A stretch of DNA of 64,000 nt from Hippopus hippopus. Taxonomy: Eukaryota; Mollusca; Bivalvia; Cardiida; Cardiidae. The notes beneath the pieces were generated by a model that saw only the letters and a list, made by a program, of their open reading frames with translations, did not search any database and was not told the DNA's origin. Location of the stretch: NCBI GenBank assembly GCA_946811185.2, contig OX328106.1, forward strand, positions 8,784,777-8,848,776. The letters run 5' to 3'. This document shows positions 34,195-44,012 of this stretch, piece by piece (positions within the stretch are counted from its first letter, which is position 1; each line of letters begins with the position of its first letter). Made by a program: the position numbers and the translations under genes.

Positions 34195-34822
34195 CTAAAC
34201 TCTTTACCAAATGACAAAATTCTAGACATGACCAAATCAAAAGCATTTGCAGACAACACAATTAATGTGGCACAGATGATGATCTCTGTCTTTGATAGGG
34301 TAGAATATATTGTGGAAAAAAAGAGAAAATACTGGTTACCAGCATTTTCTCTTCTTCTTACAGCGTTTTCAAAAGCTTTCTCTTTTAGGGTCATTAAAAA
34401 ACAAGATTTCCAAGGTTAATGACCCTGGGGATGAAGGTTTTTGAAAACATCAGTCAAAAAGGAGAAAATGCTGGTAGCTAGAGTGGTCTCCTTTTGCCAA
34501 ATTGTTATCCAGCCTTTCAAAGATAATTTCTTTTATTTGCACAATATTTGATATGTGTTGTAAAGATGCTTTGGACAAGTAAAAAATTCTGTCTTTTGGT
34601 AGATTGATGGTAGAGAGTTAACAGTTTACCACACATTCCTGACTTTTAACCACCATTAAGTGGGAAAATGGCATTTAAAAACATTGGGGGAAAGGCAGAA
34701 AATACTGGTAGTTTTCTACACTGTGACTATCAAAGACAGAAATCATCATTTGAGCTACATTCAATTTGACGTCTGTCGCTTTGGACAGGTATACATTTTT
34801 GTCGTTTGACAGAAAGTCAAGG
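34195..34822. mobile_element. Three TTAA-PAL copies in a row
   Basis: Plus copy 34195-34419 (centre ACTGGTTACCAGC), minus copy 34416-34621 lacking its left end, and minus copy 34618-34822 with a deleted palindrome. Adjacent copies share TTAA. Confidence 0.65.
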
Positions 34823-35171
34823 CTGGTTGTATTTTCTACCCTGCATGGATAATAATATTATGTATTGCCTACTTCTTTTAGTCTGAACCAGGTCAGCATC
34901 ATTTACATAAATTAAAATTCTATTTTTACCCTTGGCATCGCACAGGTCTGCCTTGGGCATATGTCCCGAATGGTCACAGAAATATTCCGTATGGCATGCG
35001 GGAATTGAATTGCTTACCTGTACCTTCCTGTGTATATTTAACTTCCAGAATAATAGTTTGAGTTCTATTTATATGCCTATTTATATTTTCAGTGTAAAGA
35101 TTAGGATCAGGTTAAATGAATTAGGCAATACATGTATGGGTATTCAGTAAAGTTTTGGTTTCTATTTGTAG

Positions 35172-35360
35172 CCAAAGTCCCATACATGTTTGGTGAAGAT
35201 CTAGCTAACACCCTACCTGAGGATGGGGCTCTAGACCAGACAGTGCCCAATATGGGCTCCCCAAACAGAACGTCCCCCACCACCCAGTCAGGGGTGGACA
35301 GAATGGAGAGGTATTCTAGAAAGGTGTTTGTTGGGGGTCTGCCCCCTGATATAGATGAAG
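35172..35360 (+). CDS. CPEB2/3/4-like exon, start of RRM1
   Basis: 189-bp exon (2 + 62 codons + 1). The acceptor is CTATTTGTAG|CC and the donor GATGAAG|GTCAGT. About the first 40 residues are an acidic, Pro/Asn/Thr-rich linker (LPEDGALDQTVPNMGSPN) that corresponds to the variable segment before RRM1. Then come ERYSRKVFVGGLPPDIDE, the start of the first RNA-recognition motif. KVFVGGL is the RNP2 strand, and PPDIDE is characteristic of CPEB2-4 rather than CPEB1. Phases fit the exons on both sides. A TTAA-PAL element begins only 36 bp after the donor. Identification from family knowledge is strong. Confidence 0.93.
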
Positions 35361-35396
35361 GTCAGTATATTTCCTTGAAACTTGGTAACATTGCTT

Positions 35397-35622
35397 TACC
35401 CCTTACCACGAAATCCCAACTATTAACGACCTTGAGGAAGAAACCTTTTGAAAACATCTCAGGAAAAGGAGAAAATGCTGGTAAACAGAATTTTCTCCTT
35501 TTCCTACAATGTTTTCTACCCTTTTGAAGACGAGTTCCATCATTTGAATTTTACTGAAATTGTTGATTGCAATTGCTCTCATTTTGCACAATGTTACATT
35601 TTTTTGTTTGATAAAGAGCTGA
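35397..35622 (-). mobile_element. TTAA-PAL copy next to a CPEB exon
   Basis: CCCCTTACCACGAAATCCC start, palindrome around GCTGGTAAACAGA with one broken position, and TTTGATAAAGAGCTGA end. TTAA is lost on both sides. Confidence 0.7.
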
Positions 35623-36013
35623 AGTGTCTGTATTTAAAGCCTTATAATGCTAAATAGATAAAATGGGCATTCATAGTCAGCACTAAAATGCAGATTTGTT
35701 ACAACTGTTTTCTGTTTGCAATTGGTTTATATACCATATTATAGACACTCTCCCTCTTATTGACACTTCCCAAGCTTTTTTCTAACTGAAAATGGGCTTA
35801 TCAGAGGGCCAATCCCTTGATAAAGTTGAAACAGATCAGCCCGAATAAACCTACAGCACCGACTTAATCTTAATTACTTCACAAATTGGTGTCACTTACA
35901 CTTGACTATCTGAATATATATAGACTTCCTATGACATTTTAAACTTCCGGTAAAGTTTGTCATCTAACTTGGACAAATTTTAAGAAAATGAAAATATCTA
36001 AGACCAGTGTTAC
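35623..36013. other. Intron DNA upstream of the BEL element
   Basis: No repeat or coding match was noticed. The last five bases, GTTAC (36009-36013), are the target duplication of the retrotransposon that follows. Confidence 0.5.
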
Positions 36014-36187
36014 TGTCGGGAACGTGGGAAAGTTTAGCGCGTTGACGTAACGTTAACCTTTCACTGATGACGTCACTTTTGTTTGTAAACAATATAGTAG
36101 TAAATGAATCGATAGTAAACGGACGTACGTTGAGTCTGCTCTCTTGGGATCGGACCGTCAATCCCGATCTCACCCGCCCTCATGACA
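36014..36187 (+). repeat. 5' LTR of the BEL/Pao element
   Basis: 174 bp, starting TGTC and ending GACA. It is short for the group. It contains a perfect palindromic TGACGTCA and a TGACGTAA, both CRE/ATF-like, upstream of a weak AATATAG stretch. It matches the 3' LTR base for base. Confidence 0.95.
36043..36075 (+). promoter_or_regulatory. CRE/ATF-like sites in the LTR
   Basis: TGACGTAA at 36043-36050 and TGACGTCA at 36068-36075. The second is the consensus CREB/ATF site. Because LTRs drive the element, these are candidates for its control; the role is inferred from the motif only. Confidence 0.45.
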
Positions 36188-36206
36188 TTGGTGCCATGAC
36201 CAATTC
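36188..36206 (+). other. Primer-binding site
   Basis: TTGGTGCCATGACC follows the 5' LTR directly. The TGG complements the CCA end of a tRNA primer. The tRNA species was not determined. Confidence 0.6.
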
Positions 36207-36260
36207 GAATCTGAGTATATTTGTCATACACAACGCATACGCATACGAAAAATCGGAAAA

Positions 36261-39200
36261 ATGGAAAAACTTCGAGCTTTACGGACTGGAAACAGATCAG
36301 CGGTCAAACGAATTATCAACAAACTACGGGACATCGACAGAGCAAATACAGATTCTGAGACGATTCAAAAACATATGGACAATATCTTGAAGAAAAAAGA
36401 CACACTGTTAGAATTGGACAATCGGATTTTAGAAGAAATATTGGCAGAAGAAACTGAGCAAGAAATCTTGGATTCAGATGAGTATAACTCTAATTTAGAA
36501 TTGGAAATTTTAGAATTGCAAAAGATATTCAATTTAAACACGGGTTGTAGTCACCAAACCCCGCATGGAGAATCGAACCTGAACCCTGATGCACAACCGT
36601 TTATGCAATATCCAGCAGCACGAAATGCAAATAGTTTGCCTTCAGTGAACATTGGAAATGCATCACGCACGACGGTCTTATCGAGTAATTCCTCACACAA
36701 ACTGCCGAAATTGACATTGCCGATATTTGGTGGAAACTTGTTGGAATGGCAGAGTTTTTGGGATTCATTTCAAAACGCTATTCATGAAAACCCGTCCCTT
36801 AGCGATGTACAGAGATTTAACTATCTTAGATCCCTTCTACAAGGTGAAGCTTTACAGACAATTACAGGATTTGCCCTCACCAACATAAATTACATGAAAG
36901 CAATATCTCTTCTTCATGATCATTATGGAAAGACTCATAAAATTAGCCAAACTTATATGCAAGGATTGTTAGACTTACTTCCCCCACTGAAAACAAATAC
37001 TAGTCTAAGACAGTTCTATGACAAAGTAGAAATTTACATTCGGGGATTAGAATCGCTCGGACACCCAGAGGAATCGTTTGGTACACTTCTCATACCTATT
37101 GTTTTGAACAAGCTACCGCCAGAAATTCGACAAAACATTACACGTGAAAATGGATCTACAGAATGGACGTTGCAAAATTTATTGAGATGTTTATCACACG
37201 AGCTAGATATCATAGAAGCAGGCTACCCATTTGAAAATTCTGAGAAAACGGTTCCGTACATGAGCACTGCTGCATTTTATACAAAATCTCGAGAAAATAC
37301 GTTAGCAAACAAGAACGGAAGATCTACTGTGACAAATGGTAACCGACCACAAAGTAAGTCCACCCATATTTACGACAAACCATTTATATTTTGTTATGAA
37401 ATTCATGCTCCGGTCAATTGCGAAAACGTTACAAAAATTACAGCCAGGACAGAGATTATCAAAAAGGCAAATTTGTGTTTCAATTGCTTCGGTTCCCATA
37501 AAGTAGCAGACTGCAGATCCAAATACAACTGCCGTAAATGCCACAAGAAACACCATACAAGTATTTGTAATACAGGAGCAATTAAACGGAAATCCGATAC
37601 GACATATACCCCCACTAACTCTGAAAACAAAACAGAGACAACAATGTCTATTCTACACTCCGGAATAAGTAAAAACGTGCTTTTGAAAACTGCCGTTGCA
37701 CCACTAACATACAACGGACTTTATCATGACACGAAGATTCTCTTTGATGAAGGAGCGCAAAGATCGTTCATTACCGAATCTATAGCGGAACTGCTCAGAA
37801 TTCAACCAATCAGGAAAGAGCGTTTAACGATTTCCGGATTTGAACAATCGACTCCTAGGACGAGGCTATTGGATGTTGCCAAAGTATACGTCGTAACAGA
37901 AAACAAACAGAGAATTCCCGTTGAGGTTCTGATCATTCCGAAAATTGGAAATCCAATTGCTGCTAGTCATAAAGGGTACGCGAATCTACCATATCTAAAG
38001 GGTTTGAAATTAGCCATGCCCATAAATGAAACAGAGTTTTTTGAAGTTGACATGCTTATAGGAGCAGACTATTACTGGACATTCGTCGGCGATCAAATCG
38101 TAAAAGGCAATGGACCAACCGCAGTCAGTTCAAAGTTAGGCTTTTTGCTATCGGGTCCAACACAAGAGGGACATACACATTCAGATGCTTACATTATGGA
38201 TGTCCTAGTTTCTCACAAAGAAGAAGAGTGTGAATTAGAAAAGTTTTTGAATGTTGAATCATTAGGAATTAAAGATACCCAGATAGCGGAAGATTATGAA
38301 TCCTATTTAGAAAACTACCAGCATACCAGCATTAGCTATAAAGATGGAAAATACATAGCTAAATTACCGTGGAAATTAGATCACGCTGAGCTACCTACAA
38401 ATGAAACAATCTCAAGACGACGCACGGAAAATGTAATAAGAAGGCTAGCACGAGAACCAGAAATGCTAAAATTATACGGAGATATAATTAAGGAGCAAGA
38501 GAGGCGAGGTTTCATAGAAAGGGTGTCACACAAGAAAGAAAATAGCTCAAAGGTTCACTATATCCCACATCATCCTGTAAAAAAGGATTCGACTACGACG
38601 CCTATTAGAATCGTCTATGATTGTAGTTGCAAACAGGATAGATATTCACCAGGTTTAAATGACTGCCTGTGTTCTACCCCACCAATACTTAACGAACTGA
38701 CAGGTCTTCTTGTTCGATTTCGGATGAAAAAATATGGAATATCCACAGATATAGAGAAAGCCTTCCTGCATGTGGGACTTGACAAGGATGACAGGGATGT
38801 AACCAGATTTTTTTGGTTGAGCGACCAATCTGATCCAAACAGTCCATTATGTACCTACCGTTTCAAATCCGTTCTATTTGGAGCTACCTGCTCTCCATTT
38901 ATTTTGAACGCTACGCTACTGAAACACCTTAGTGATGGAAACACGCCGCTTGAGAATGCCATGAAAAGGGACTTGTACGTAGATAATATAATAACAAGTG
39001 TGGATACAGAAACAGAGTGTATTGATTATTTCAATAATAGCCGACAATCACTAATGAAAGCAGGGTTTAATCTACGAGCGTGGTCTTCAAATAGTGAAAA
39101 ATTGAGGAAAAAAGCAGTTTCTGAAAACGTGTTAGACAAAGATGAAAAAACGAAATTATTAGGCATGAGATGGAATGCCGAGTCAGACATACTCACATTT

Positions 39201-41492
39201 GCGACAAAACACGACAGCAAAGCTGACGTAATATTGGTTACAAAACGTGAAATCCTCAAGAAATCATCGTCGATTTATGATCCGTTAGGCATACTTAGCC
39301 CTGTCACCATCCGAGCTAAACTACTAATACAAAAATTGTGGAAAGACGGTTATGCTTGGGATATTGAATTGGACGAAAAGTTACAAAATGAATGGACCGA
39401 AATATTACAGGACATACAATCTGTACAGCAAGAGACAAAACTATCCCGTTATTACTTTTCACTCGAAAACAAATCTCACGGAAAAGCAGTACTTCATGTT
39501 TTTGTTGATGCAAGTCAGAAATCATATGGGGCTTGCGCATATATAGTTAGAAATGGAGAAACAGCCTTTGTTATGGCAAAGAATCGAGTTGCCCCTATGA
39601 AGGGGATGACATTACCCAGACTAGAACTTATGGCTGCTGTTATAGGAACTCGAGTTGGAAAACACCTTATGAAGGAATTGGAACTGGATGATGCCGTTTT
39701 TTGGAGTGATAGTCAAATAGTGCTTCATTGGATTAAATCCGATAAAGTAAAAAATAAATTCATCACAACACGTATTAGGGAAATAAAACAAGTGACTGAA
39801 AAATTTCCTTGGAAATACATCCCTACGGACACAAATCCGGCAGATCTACAGACAAGAGGAATTACTACGAAGGAATTTAAAGAAAATGTTCTCTGGAAAA
39901 AGGGGCCAGCTTGGTTAAGTGATAAAGCTAAGTGGCCGATTTGGGATTGCAGTCAGTCAACAATTCTCTCAATTTCAAGCGAAGACAATGATTTGAATTT
40001 TGAACACGGAAAGGACCCCATGGGTCAACAACAAAACAGAAACATCTCGAAGGTGTTAGACATAAACAAATTCAGCTCTTTTCAGAAGTTGCTGCGCACA
40101 ACTGCGCGTGTTAAACGCTTTATTTGGAATTTGAAATCAGAGAAATCACAGAAACGTACCGAACATTTAACTGCTGACGAAATCAATAGTGCGTCGATAG
40201 ACTGGATACGTGCCGTTCAAGCGCAGTCATACAAGGACGTCATTTTCAATTTAAAATCTGAAAAACGAACTGATTTGATTCGACAACTACAACTATACCT
40301 CGATAAAAACGACATTATTCGGTGCAGAGGTCGGATTGACAATGCTAGTGTTTCGATGGATACAAAATATCCCATTCTGCTACCCACAACACATCAATTC
40401 ACAGATATGTTAATATCAAATATACATTGTGAGAACTTACATGCTGGATCGGAAATGACCATAGCAGCTATAAGACAGAAATTCTGGATTCCCGCTATCA
40501 GACAAGCTGTAAGAAAGATAATAAGAAAATGTGTCACATGCAGAAAGGTTGTAGGTAAAGCCTACGATCAACCGGATCCACCGCCTTTACCCAAAGATCG
40601 ACTCAACGAAAGTGTTCCTTTCACAGTGACAGGCGTCAATTATACAGGGGCCTTACACGTAATATCACCAGACCGTTTAGACATGAAGGTATACATCTGC
40701 CTATTTACTTGTGCCAGTACAAGGGCGGTACATTTGGAAATCGTCAATGATTTATCTGAAGCAGCATTTCTCTTAGCGTTTCGACGATTCACCAGTAGGA
40801 AATCCATTCCAAAGGTAATGTTGTCAGACAATGGTTCTACATTCGTCGCTGCCGCAGAAACATTACGACATTTTACCCAATCAACGGAAGTCAATAGAAC
40901 TTTACAACAGTATGGAACAACATGGAAGTTCATACCTAAAAGAGCGCCATGGTACGGAGGGTTTTGGGAACGTATGATAGGTCTCACAAAAACATGCATC
41001 AATAAAGTATTAGGCCGTTCATATATTACCAGTGAACATTTATCCACCCTTGTTACAGAAATTGAATTGATCCTGAATGACAGACCTCTTACACATAACT
41101 CTGCGTATATAAATGACCCAGAGCCACTTACTCCCTCACATCTTTTATATGGAAGAAGGATTAAGTCATTTTCATACCCAGATGAAAGGCCTACTGAAAA
41201 TAACTTTCACCCAAAATCACATTCAAAGTTAAACGAAGAAGCAAAAACAAAGTTCGAAATCCTGCAGAGTTTTTGGACACGATGGAGGCGTGAGTATGTA
41301 ACCGCCTTAAGGGAATACCAACGAGCTTCCGGGAAAACAGAAACTAAAGTAAAAATCGGAGATATTGTCCAGATACACGATGACACTAAGCGTATTTACT
41401 GGAAACTTGGTATTGTAGAAAATCTCATCACCGGAAGGGACGGACACGTTCGAGCAGTTAATTTACGGACCAGCAATGGAATTACTAACTGA
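36261..41492 (+). CDS. BEL/Pao gag-pol polyprotein
   Basis: 1743 codons, starting 73 bp after the LTR. Domains in order: coiled N-terminus; Pao-type Gag (from about 148, LPKLTLPIFGGNLLEWQSFW); two zinc knuckles (C406-C409-H413-C418 and C424-C427-H431/432-C436); protease with D496 in DEGA where DSG/DTG is usual; reverse transcriptase with D830 and YVDN at 906-909; RNase H with D1083, E1122 and D1150; integrase zinc site H1389, H1394, C1424, C1427; integrase core; and a C-terminal DUF5641-like domain from about 1697. The integrase core has D1523 (SDNG) and E1570 (FWE), but N1460 in GVNYTG where the family has the first catalytic Asp. The frame has no stop or shift. The element looks young, but integrase activity is doubtful. 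Confidence 0.95.
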   Translation: MEKLRALRTGNRSAVKRIINKLRDIDRANTDSETIQKHMDNILKKKDTLLELDNRILEEILAEETEQEILDSDEYNSNLELEILELQKIFNLNTGCSHQTPHGESNLNPDAQPFMQYPAARNANSLPSVNIGNASRTTVLSSNSSHKLPKLTLPIFGGNLLEWQSFWDSFQNAIHENPSLSDVQRFNYLRSLLQGEALQTITGFALTNINYMKAISLLHDHYGKTHKISQTYMQGLLDLLPPLKTNTSLRQFYDKVEIYIRGLESLGHPEESFGTLLIPIVLNKLPPEIRQNITRENGSTEWTLQNLLRCLSHELDIIEAGYPFENSEKTVPYMSTAAFYTKSRENTLANKNGRSTVTNGNRPQSKSTHIYDKPFIFCYEIHAPVNCENVTKITARTEIIKKANLCFNCFGSHKVADCRSKYNCRKCHKKHHTSICNTGAIKRKSDTTYTPTNSENKTETTMSILHSGISKNVLLKTAVAPLTYNGLYHDTKILFDEGAQRSFITESIAELLRIQPIRKERLTISGFEQSTPRTRLLDVAKVYVVTENKQRIPVEVLIIPKIGNPIAASHKGYANLPYLKGLKLAMPINETEFFEVDMLIGADYYWTFVGDQIVKGNGPTAVSSKLGFLLSGPTQEGHTHSDAYIMDVLVSHKEEECELEKFLNVESLGIKDTQIAEDYESYLENYQHTSISYKDGKYIAKLPWKLDHAELPTNETISRRRTENVIRRLAREPEMLKLYGDIIKEQERRGFIERVSHKKENSSKVHYIPHHPVKKDSTTTPIRIVYDCSCKQDRYSPGLNDCLCSTPPILNELTGLLVRFRMKKYGISTDIEKAFLHVGLDKDDRDVTRFFWLSDQSDPNSPLCTYRFKSVLFGATCSPFILNATLLKHLSDGNTPLENAMKRDLYVDNIITSVDTETECIDYFNNSRQSLMKAGFNLRAWSSNSEKLRKKAVSENVLDKDEKTKLLGMRWNAESDILTFATKHDSKADVILVTKREILKKSSSIYDPLGILSPVTIRAKLLIQKLWKDGYAWDIELDEKLQNEWTEILQDIQSVQQETKLSRYYFSLENKSHGKAVLHVFVDASQKSYGACAYIVRNGETAFVMAKNRVAPMKGMTLPRLELMAAVIGTRVGKHLMKELELDDAVFWSDSQIVLHWIKSDKVKNKFITTRIREIKQVTEKFPWKYIPTDTNPADLQTRGITTKEFKENVLWKKGPAWLSDKAKWPIWDCSQSTILSISSEDNDLNFEHGKDPMGQQQNRNISKVLDINKFSSFQKLLRTTARVKRFIWNLKSEKSQKRTEHLTADEINSASIDWIRAVQAQSYKDVIFNLKSEKRTDLIRQLQLYLDKNDIIRCRGRIDNASVSMDTKYPILLPTTHQFTDMLISNIHCENLHAGSEMTIAAIRQKFWIPAIRQAVRKIIRKCVTCRKVVGKAYDQPDPPPLPKDRLNESVPFTVTGVNYTGALHVISPDRLDMKVYICLFTCASTRAVHLEIVNDLSEAAFLLAFRRFTSRKSIPKVMLSDNGSTFVAAAETLRHFTQSTEVNRTLQQYGTTWKFIPKRAPWYGGFWERMIGLTKTCINKVLGRSYITSEHLSTLVTEIELILNDRPLTHNSAYINDPEPLTPSHLLYGRRIKSFSYPDERPTENNFHPKSHSKLNEEAKTKFEILQSFWTRWRREYVTALREYQRASGKTETKVKIGDIVQIHDDTKRIYWKLGIVENLITGRDGHVRAVNLRTSNGITN

Positions 41493-41757
41493 CCAATAAC
41501 GAAACTGTACCCGTTAGAGTTACGCGTTGACAATATCAGAGATATTTAAGAGTCGAGATCTATCAATTAAGATGGCTACAGTTAATCACTATTCATCATT
41601 TCAAATCTATAGACTTTAAAGATATTCCATTGTTCATCTGTTTGTTAGTATATAAGTATTCAGTGTAATTTGAATGCGATTATTCTTTAGAGCCCGGAGA
41701 ATGCGAAATTTCAATTCGTTATGGATTGTGAATGGGTTTTCTCTGCGGCCCGGAGGA
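41493..41757 (+). other. 3' untranslated part of the BEL/Pao element
   Basis: Between the stop codon and the 3' LTR. GCCCGGAG occurs twice (about 41692 and 41748). The bases just before the LTR (CGGAGGA) are the only candidate for a polypurine tract, and it is short. Confidence 0.6.
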
Positions 41758-41931
41758 TGTCGGGAACGTGGGAAAGTTTAGCGCGTTGACGTAACGTTAA
41801 CCTTTCACTGATGACGTCACTTTTGTTTGTAAACAATATAGTAGTAAATGAATCGATAGTAAACGGACGTACGTTGAGTCTGCTCTCTTGGGATCGGACC
41901 GTCAATCCCGATCTCACCCGCCCTCATGACA
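41758..41931 (+). repeat. 3' LTR of the BEL/Pao element
   Basis: 174 bp, identical by eye to the 5' LTR, followed by GTTAC at 41932-41936. Confidence 0.95.
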
Positions 41932-41936
41932 GTTAC

Positions 41937-42570
41937 ACATTAATTGATCGTGAATGCCATATAAATTCCAAATGAATCATGATCGCCGATAAAATTGATA
42001 TTCTGCACTAAATACAGTCCGCTTCTAAAATGGCAATCACTTCATGGTCAGCACAGACTAAAACTCCGAGGGTAATAATAGGAAAATTCTATGCCGGTTT
42101 AGCTCTATTAATGGCCCCCACATCGGAAAATGTGACAACCCCCCCCCCTCCAGCTTTAAAAGAGAGAATATGGTAACATGATAACCAAGAACAGAAACTA
42201 ACATTAAGTTTGAGAGAACTTCAGAATACATAATTATGAATGAAGACTACACACAAACATACTATTACTGGATATTTTGCTGATGAATAGGGAAAGTTTC
42301 CAAATGTTGTCTTCCAGGAAACTATAGATGCCTTTTCTTGCTGCATATTTTTGTTATGGATCAGTTTAATAATGTAAGTGATAGTTGATCAACAAACTGT
42401 AAAGTGTTAAGTCGCTATATTGAAACATGGCTATAAGCTATTCCTTTTGAATAGTTACCTGATGTATGTGTTAAAATAGAATGCATTTGCATGTACACCC
42501 CATTGTAGGTGAATAATGATGTTATACAAAAAAGTAGGAGCCCTGAGGACTCTATTGATAGTTATTGGGG
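41937..42570. other. Intron DNA, nothing recognised
   Basis: AT-rich, with a C run near 42135. No repeat match was noticed. Confidence 0.4.
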
Positions 42571-42720
42571 CTGTAACTCTTTACCAAACGACAGAATTTT
42601 AGACCAGTCCAAATTTAAAGCATTTGCAGACGACAAAATAAATCTGACTCAAAAATTGAAATCTCTTTTGGGAATAGTAAGAAAACATGGGACAAGGAGA
42701 AAATGCTGGTTTTGGCTTTT
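42571..42720 (+). mobile_element. TTAA-PAL copy, 3' truncated
   Basis: GTAACTCTTTACCAAACGACAG, GACCAGTCC and GCATTTGCAGACGACAAAAT are well preserved. It ends in the left palindrome arm at AATGCTGG. Confidence 0.7.
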
Positions 42721-42732
42721 GGAGAAGTTCAA

Positions 42733-43098
42733 ATTGATTGTATGATTTATTGTATGGTGTTTCCTACACTGCTTCCAAGTTGATTGTATGATTGATTGTA
42801 TGTTATTTTCTACACTACTTTCAACATTACATCAGTTACATCACGGTTGCCAGTCCACCAATCCATGGGTTCCTGGAGTTTCTTTTATCAGAACCTTGCA
42901 GAATATTCTTTCCAAGCTACTCGCTGCTTTCCTTCATAATCATTGTAAACAATGATCAGCGATGAGAAAGGAATGAACGCTGTTGCAATGACAGTCATCA
43001 ATTTTGGGTAAGAAATTGGCTAAGCTGGGGATTCAAACAAGCAACCCCCTGACCTCAAGTCCAGTACACTACCAGCTGCGCTACTGGAAGAACCTGTA
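42733..43098 (-). mobile_element. SINE1 copy abutting a CPEB exon
   Basis: On the minus strand the head reads CCAGTAGCGCAGCTGGTAG (box A), then GTTTGAATCCCCAGC (box B), followed by the SINE1 body (GAAAGCAGCGAGTAGCTTGG). The tail lies toward 42775, with a partly repeated TTGATTGTATGATT. The head ends 21 bp before the exon at 43120, inside the usual polypyrimidine and branch-point zone. Confidence 0.75.
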
Positions 43099-43119
43099 AG
43101 CTCGGATTTCTATTTTCAG

Positions 43120-43209
43120 AGGAAATAACTGCTGCTTTCAGAAGGTTTGGACCAGTAGTAGTGGACTGGCCACATAAAGCCGAGAGCAAATCCTACTTTC
43201 CACCCAAAG
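43120..43209 (+). CDS. CPEB2/3/4-like exon, middle of RRM1
   Basis: 90-bp exon (2 + 29 codons + 1). The acceptor is TATTTTCAG|AG and the donor AAAG|GTAAGT. Joined to the previous exon it gives PPDIDEEEITAAFRRFG, then PVVVDWPHKAESKSYFPPKG, nearly identical to the conserved RRM1 helix and loop of vertebrate CPEB2-4. The split codon at the start (G|AG) and at the end (G|GT) both resolve correctly. The short first residues after the acceptor and the tight 21-bp gap to the SINE leave little intronic sequence for splicing signals. Confidence 0.95.
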
Positions 43210-43239
43210 GTAAGTGCTAAATTACCAGACAGCATCAAA

Positions 43240-43300
43240 CGTCCTGGGTTCAAATCCAGCGATAAGCAGGATCAACCATTGGAACTACCACAATAATGAG
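43240..43300 (+). other. Possible tRNA-derived SINE fragment
   Basis: CTGGGTTCAAATCCAGCG is a good box B with its T-arm stem. No box A or body is recognised. Confidence 0.35.
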
Positions 43301-43335
43301 GCGAGTTCTTGTTAAACTTTCAAGGAACCAATCAT

Positions 43336-43855
43336 GAAGACTTATACCACACAATCCCTAGTTTTAATGACCCCGAAAAAGAAACCTTTTGAAAACATTG
43401 TGGGAAAAAAAAATGCTGGTAACCAGCTTTTTCTCCTGTTCCCACAAAGTTTTGAACCGTAACAAAGACATATTCAATCATTTTAGCCAAATTTTATTTG
43501 TCGTCTGCAAACGCTTTGAATTTGGCCAATGCTACATTTTTGTTGTGTGGTAAAGAGCTAATAGAAGTTGTATGATATTGTTTCACACTTGATGTAAAAT
43601 AATTATGTTTAAATTGAACCAGACTACAAAATGTTATGTCCAAATTGAAAGCCTTTGCAGACTTCAAAATTAACGGTTCTCAGACGATGTAATTTGTTTT
43701 TTTGAAAGTATAGAAAATATTGTTGGAAAAGGAGAAAATGTTATCTTGTTTACATTGTTTTTTTGCCTTTCCAAAAACAAGTTCTAATCTACTTCTGCAA
43801 ATGTTTTCAATTTGGACAAGTGTAGAATTTTGCTGATTGGTTAAAAATTTGAGGA
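43336..43855. mobile_element. Two TTAA-PAL copies
   Basis: Minus copy 43336-43562 (centre GCTGGTAACCAGC, left arm shortened, GGTAAAGAGCTAA end). Then a chimeric copy at 43615-43855 with plus-type left and minus-type right halves joined across a deleted palindrome. Confidence 0.6.
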
Positions 43856-44012
43856 GTGACTACAGATTGCTTTCCAAAACATAATAATCAATCGAAAATT
43901 TGCTGAAAATATTTACTGAACATTGTAATCTTGTCATCTGGATTTTATATAAAATTTTAACCTCTGGACTGCTAAATGAAAGTGATTGAAACTTCCAGCC
44001 TTTATTAAACTC

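Larger units (their letters stand above)
36014..41931 (+). mobile_element. BEL/Pao LTR retrotransposon, structurally complete
   Basis: 5918 bp with two 174-bp terminal repeats (TGTCGGG...CATGACA) identical by eye, flanked by GTTAC at 36009-36013 and 41932-41936. A tRNA-binding site follows the 5' LTR, and one uninterrupted 1743-codon gag-pol frame fills the interior. Identical LTRs mean a recent insertion. It lies in the second complete intron of the CPEB gene in the same orientation and accounts for about three quarters of that intron. No env-like frame is present. Confidence 0.95.

Noticed and set aside
37302..39259. Minus-strand frames inside the BEL/Pao coding region
   Set aside because: Shadows of the long plus-strand frame.
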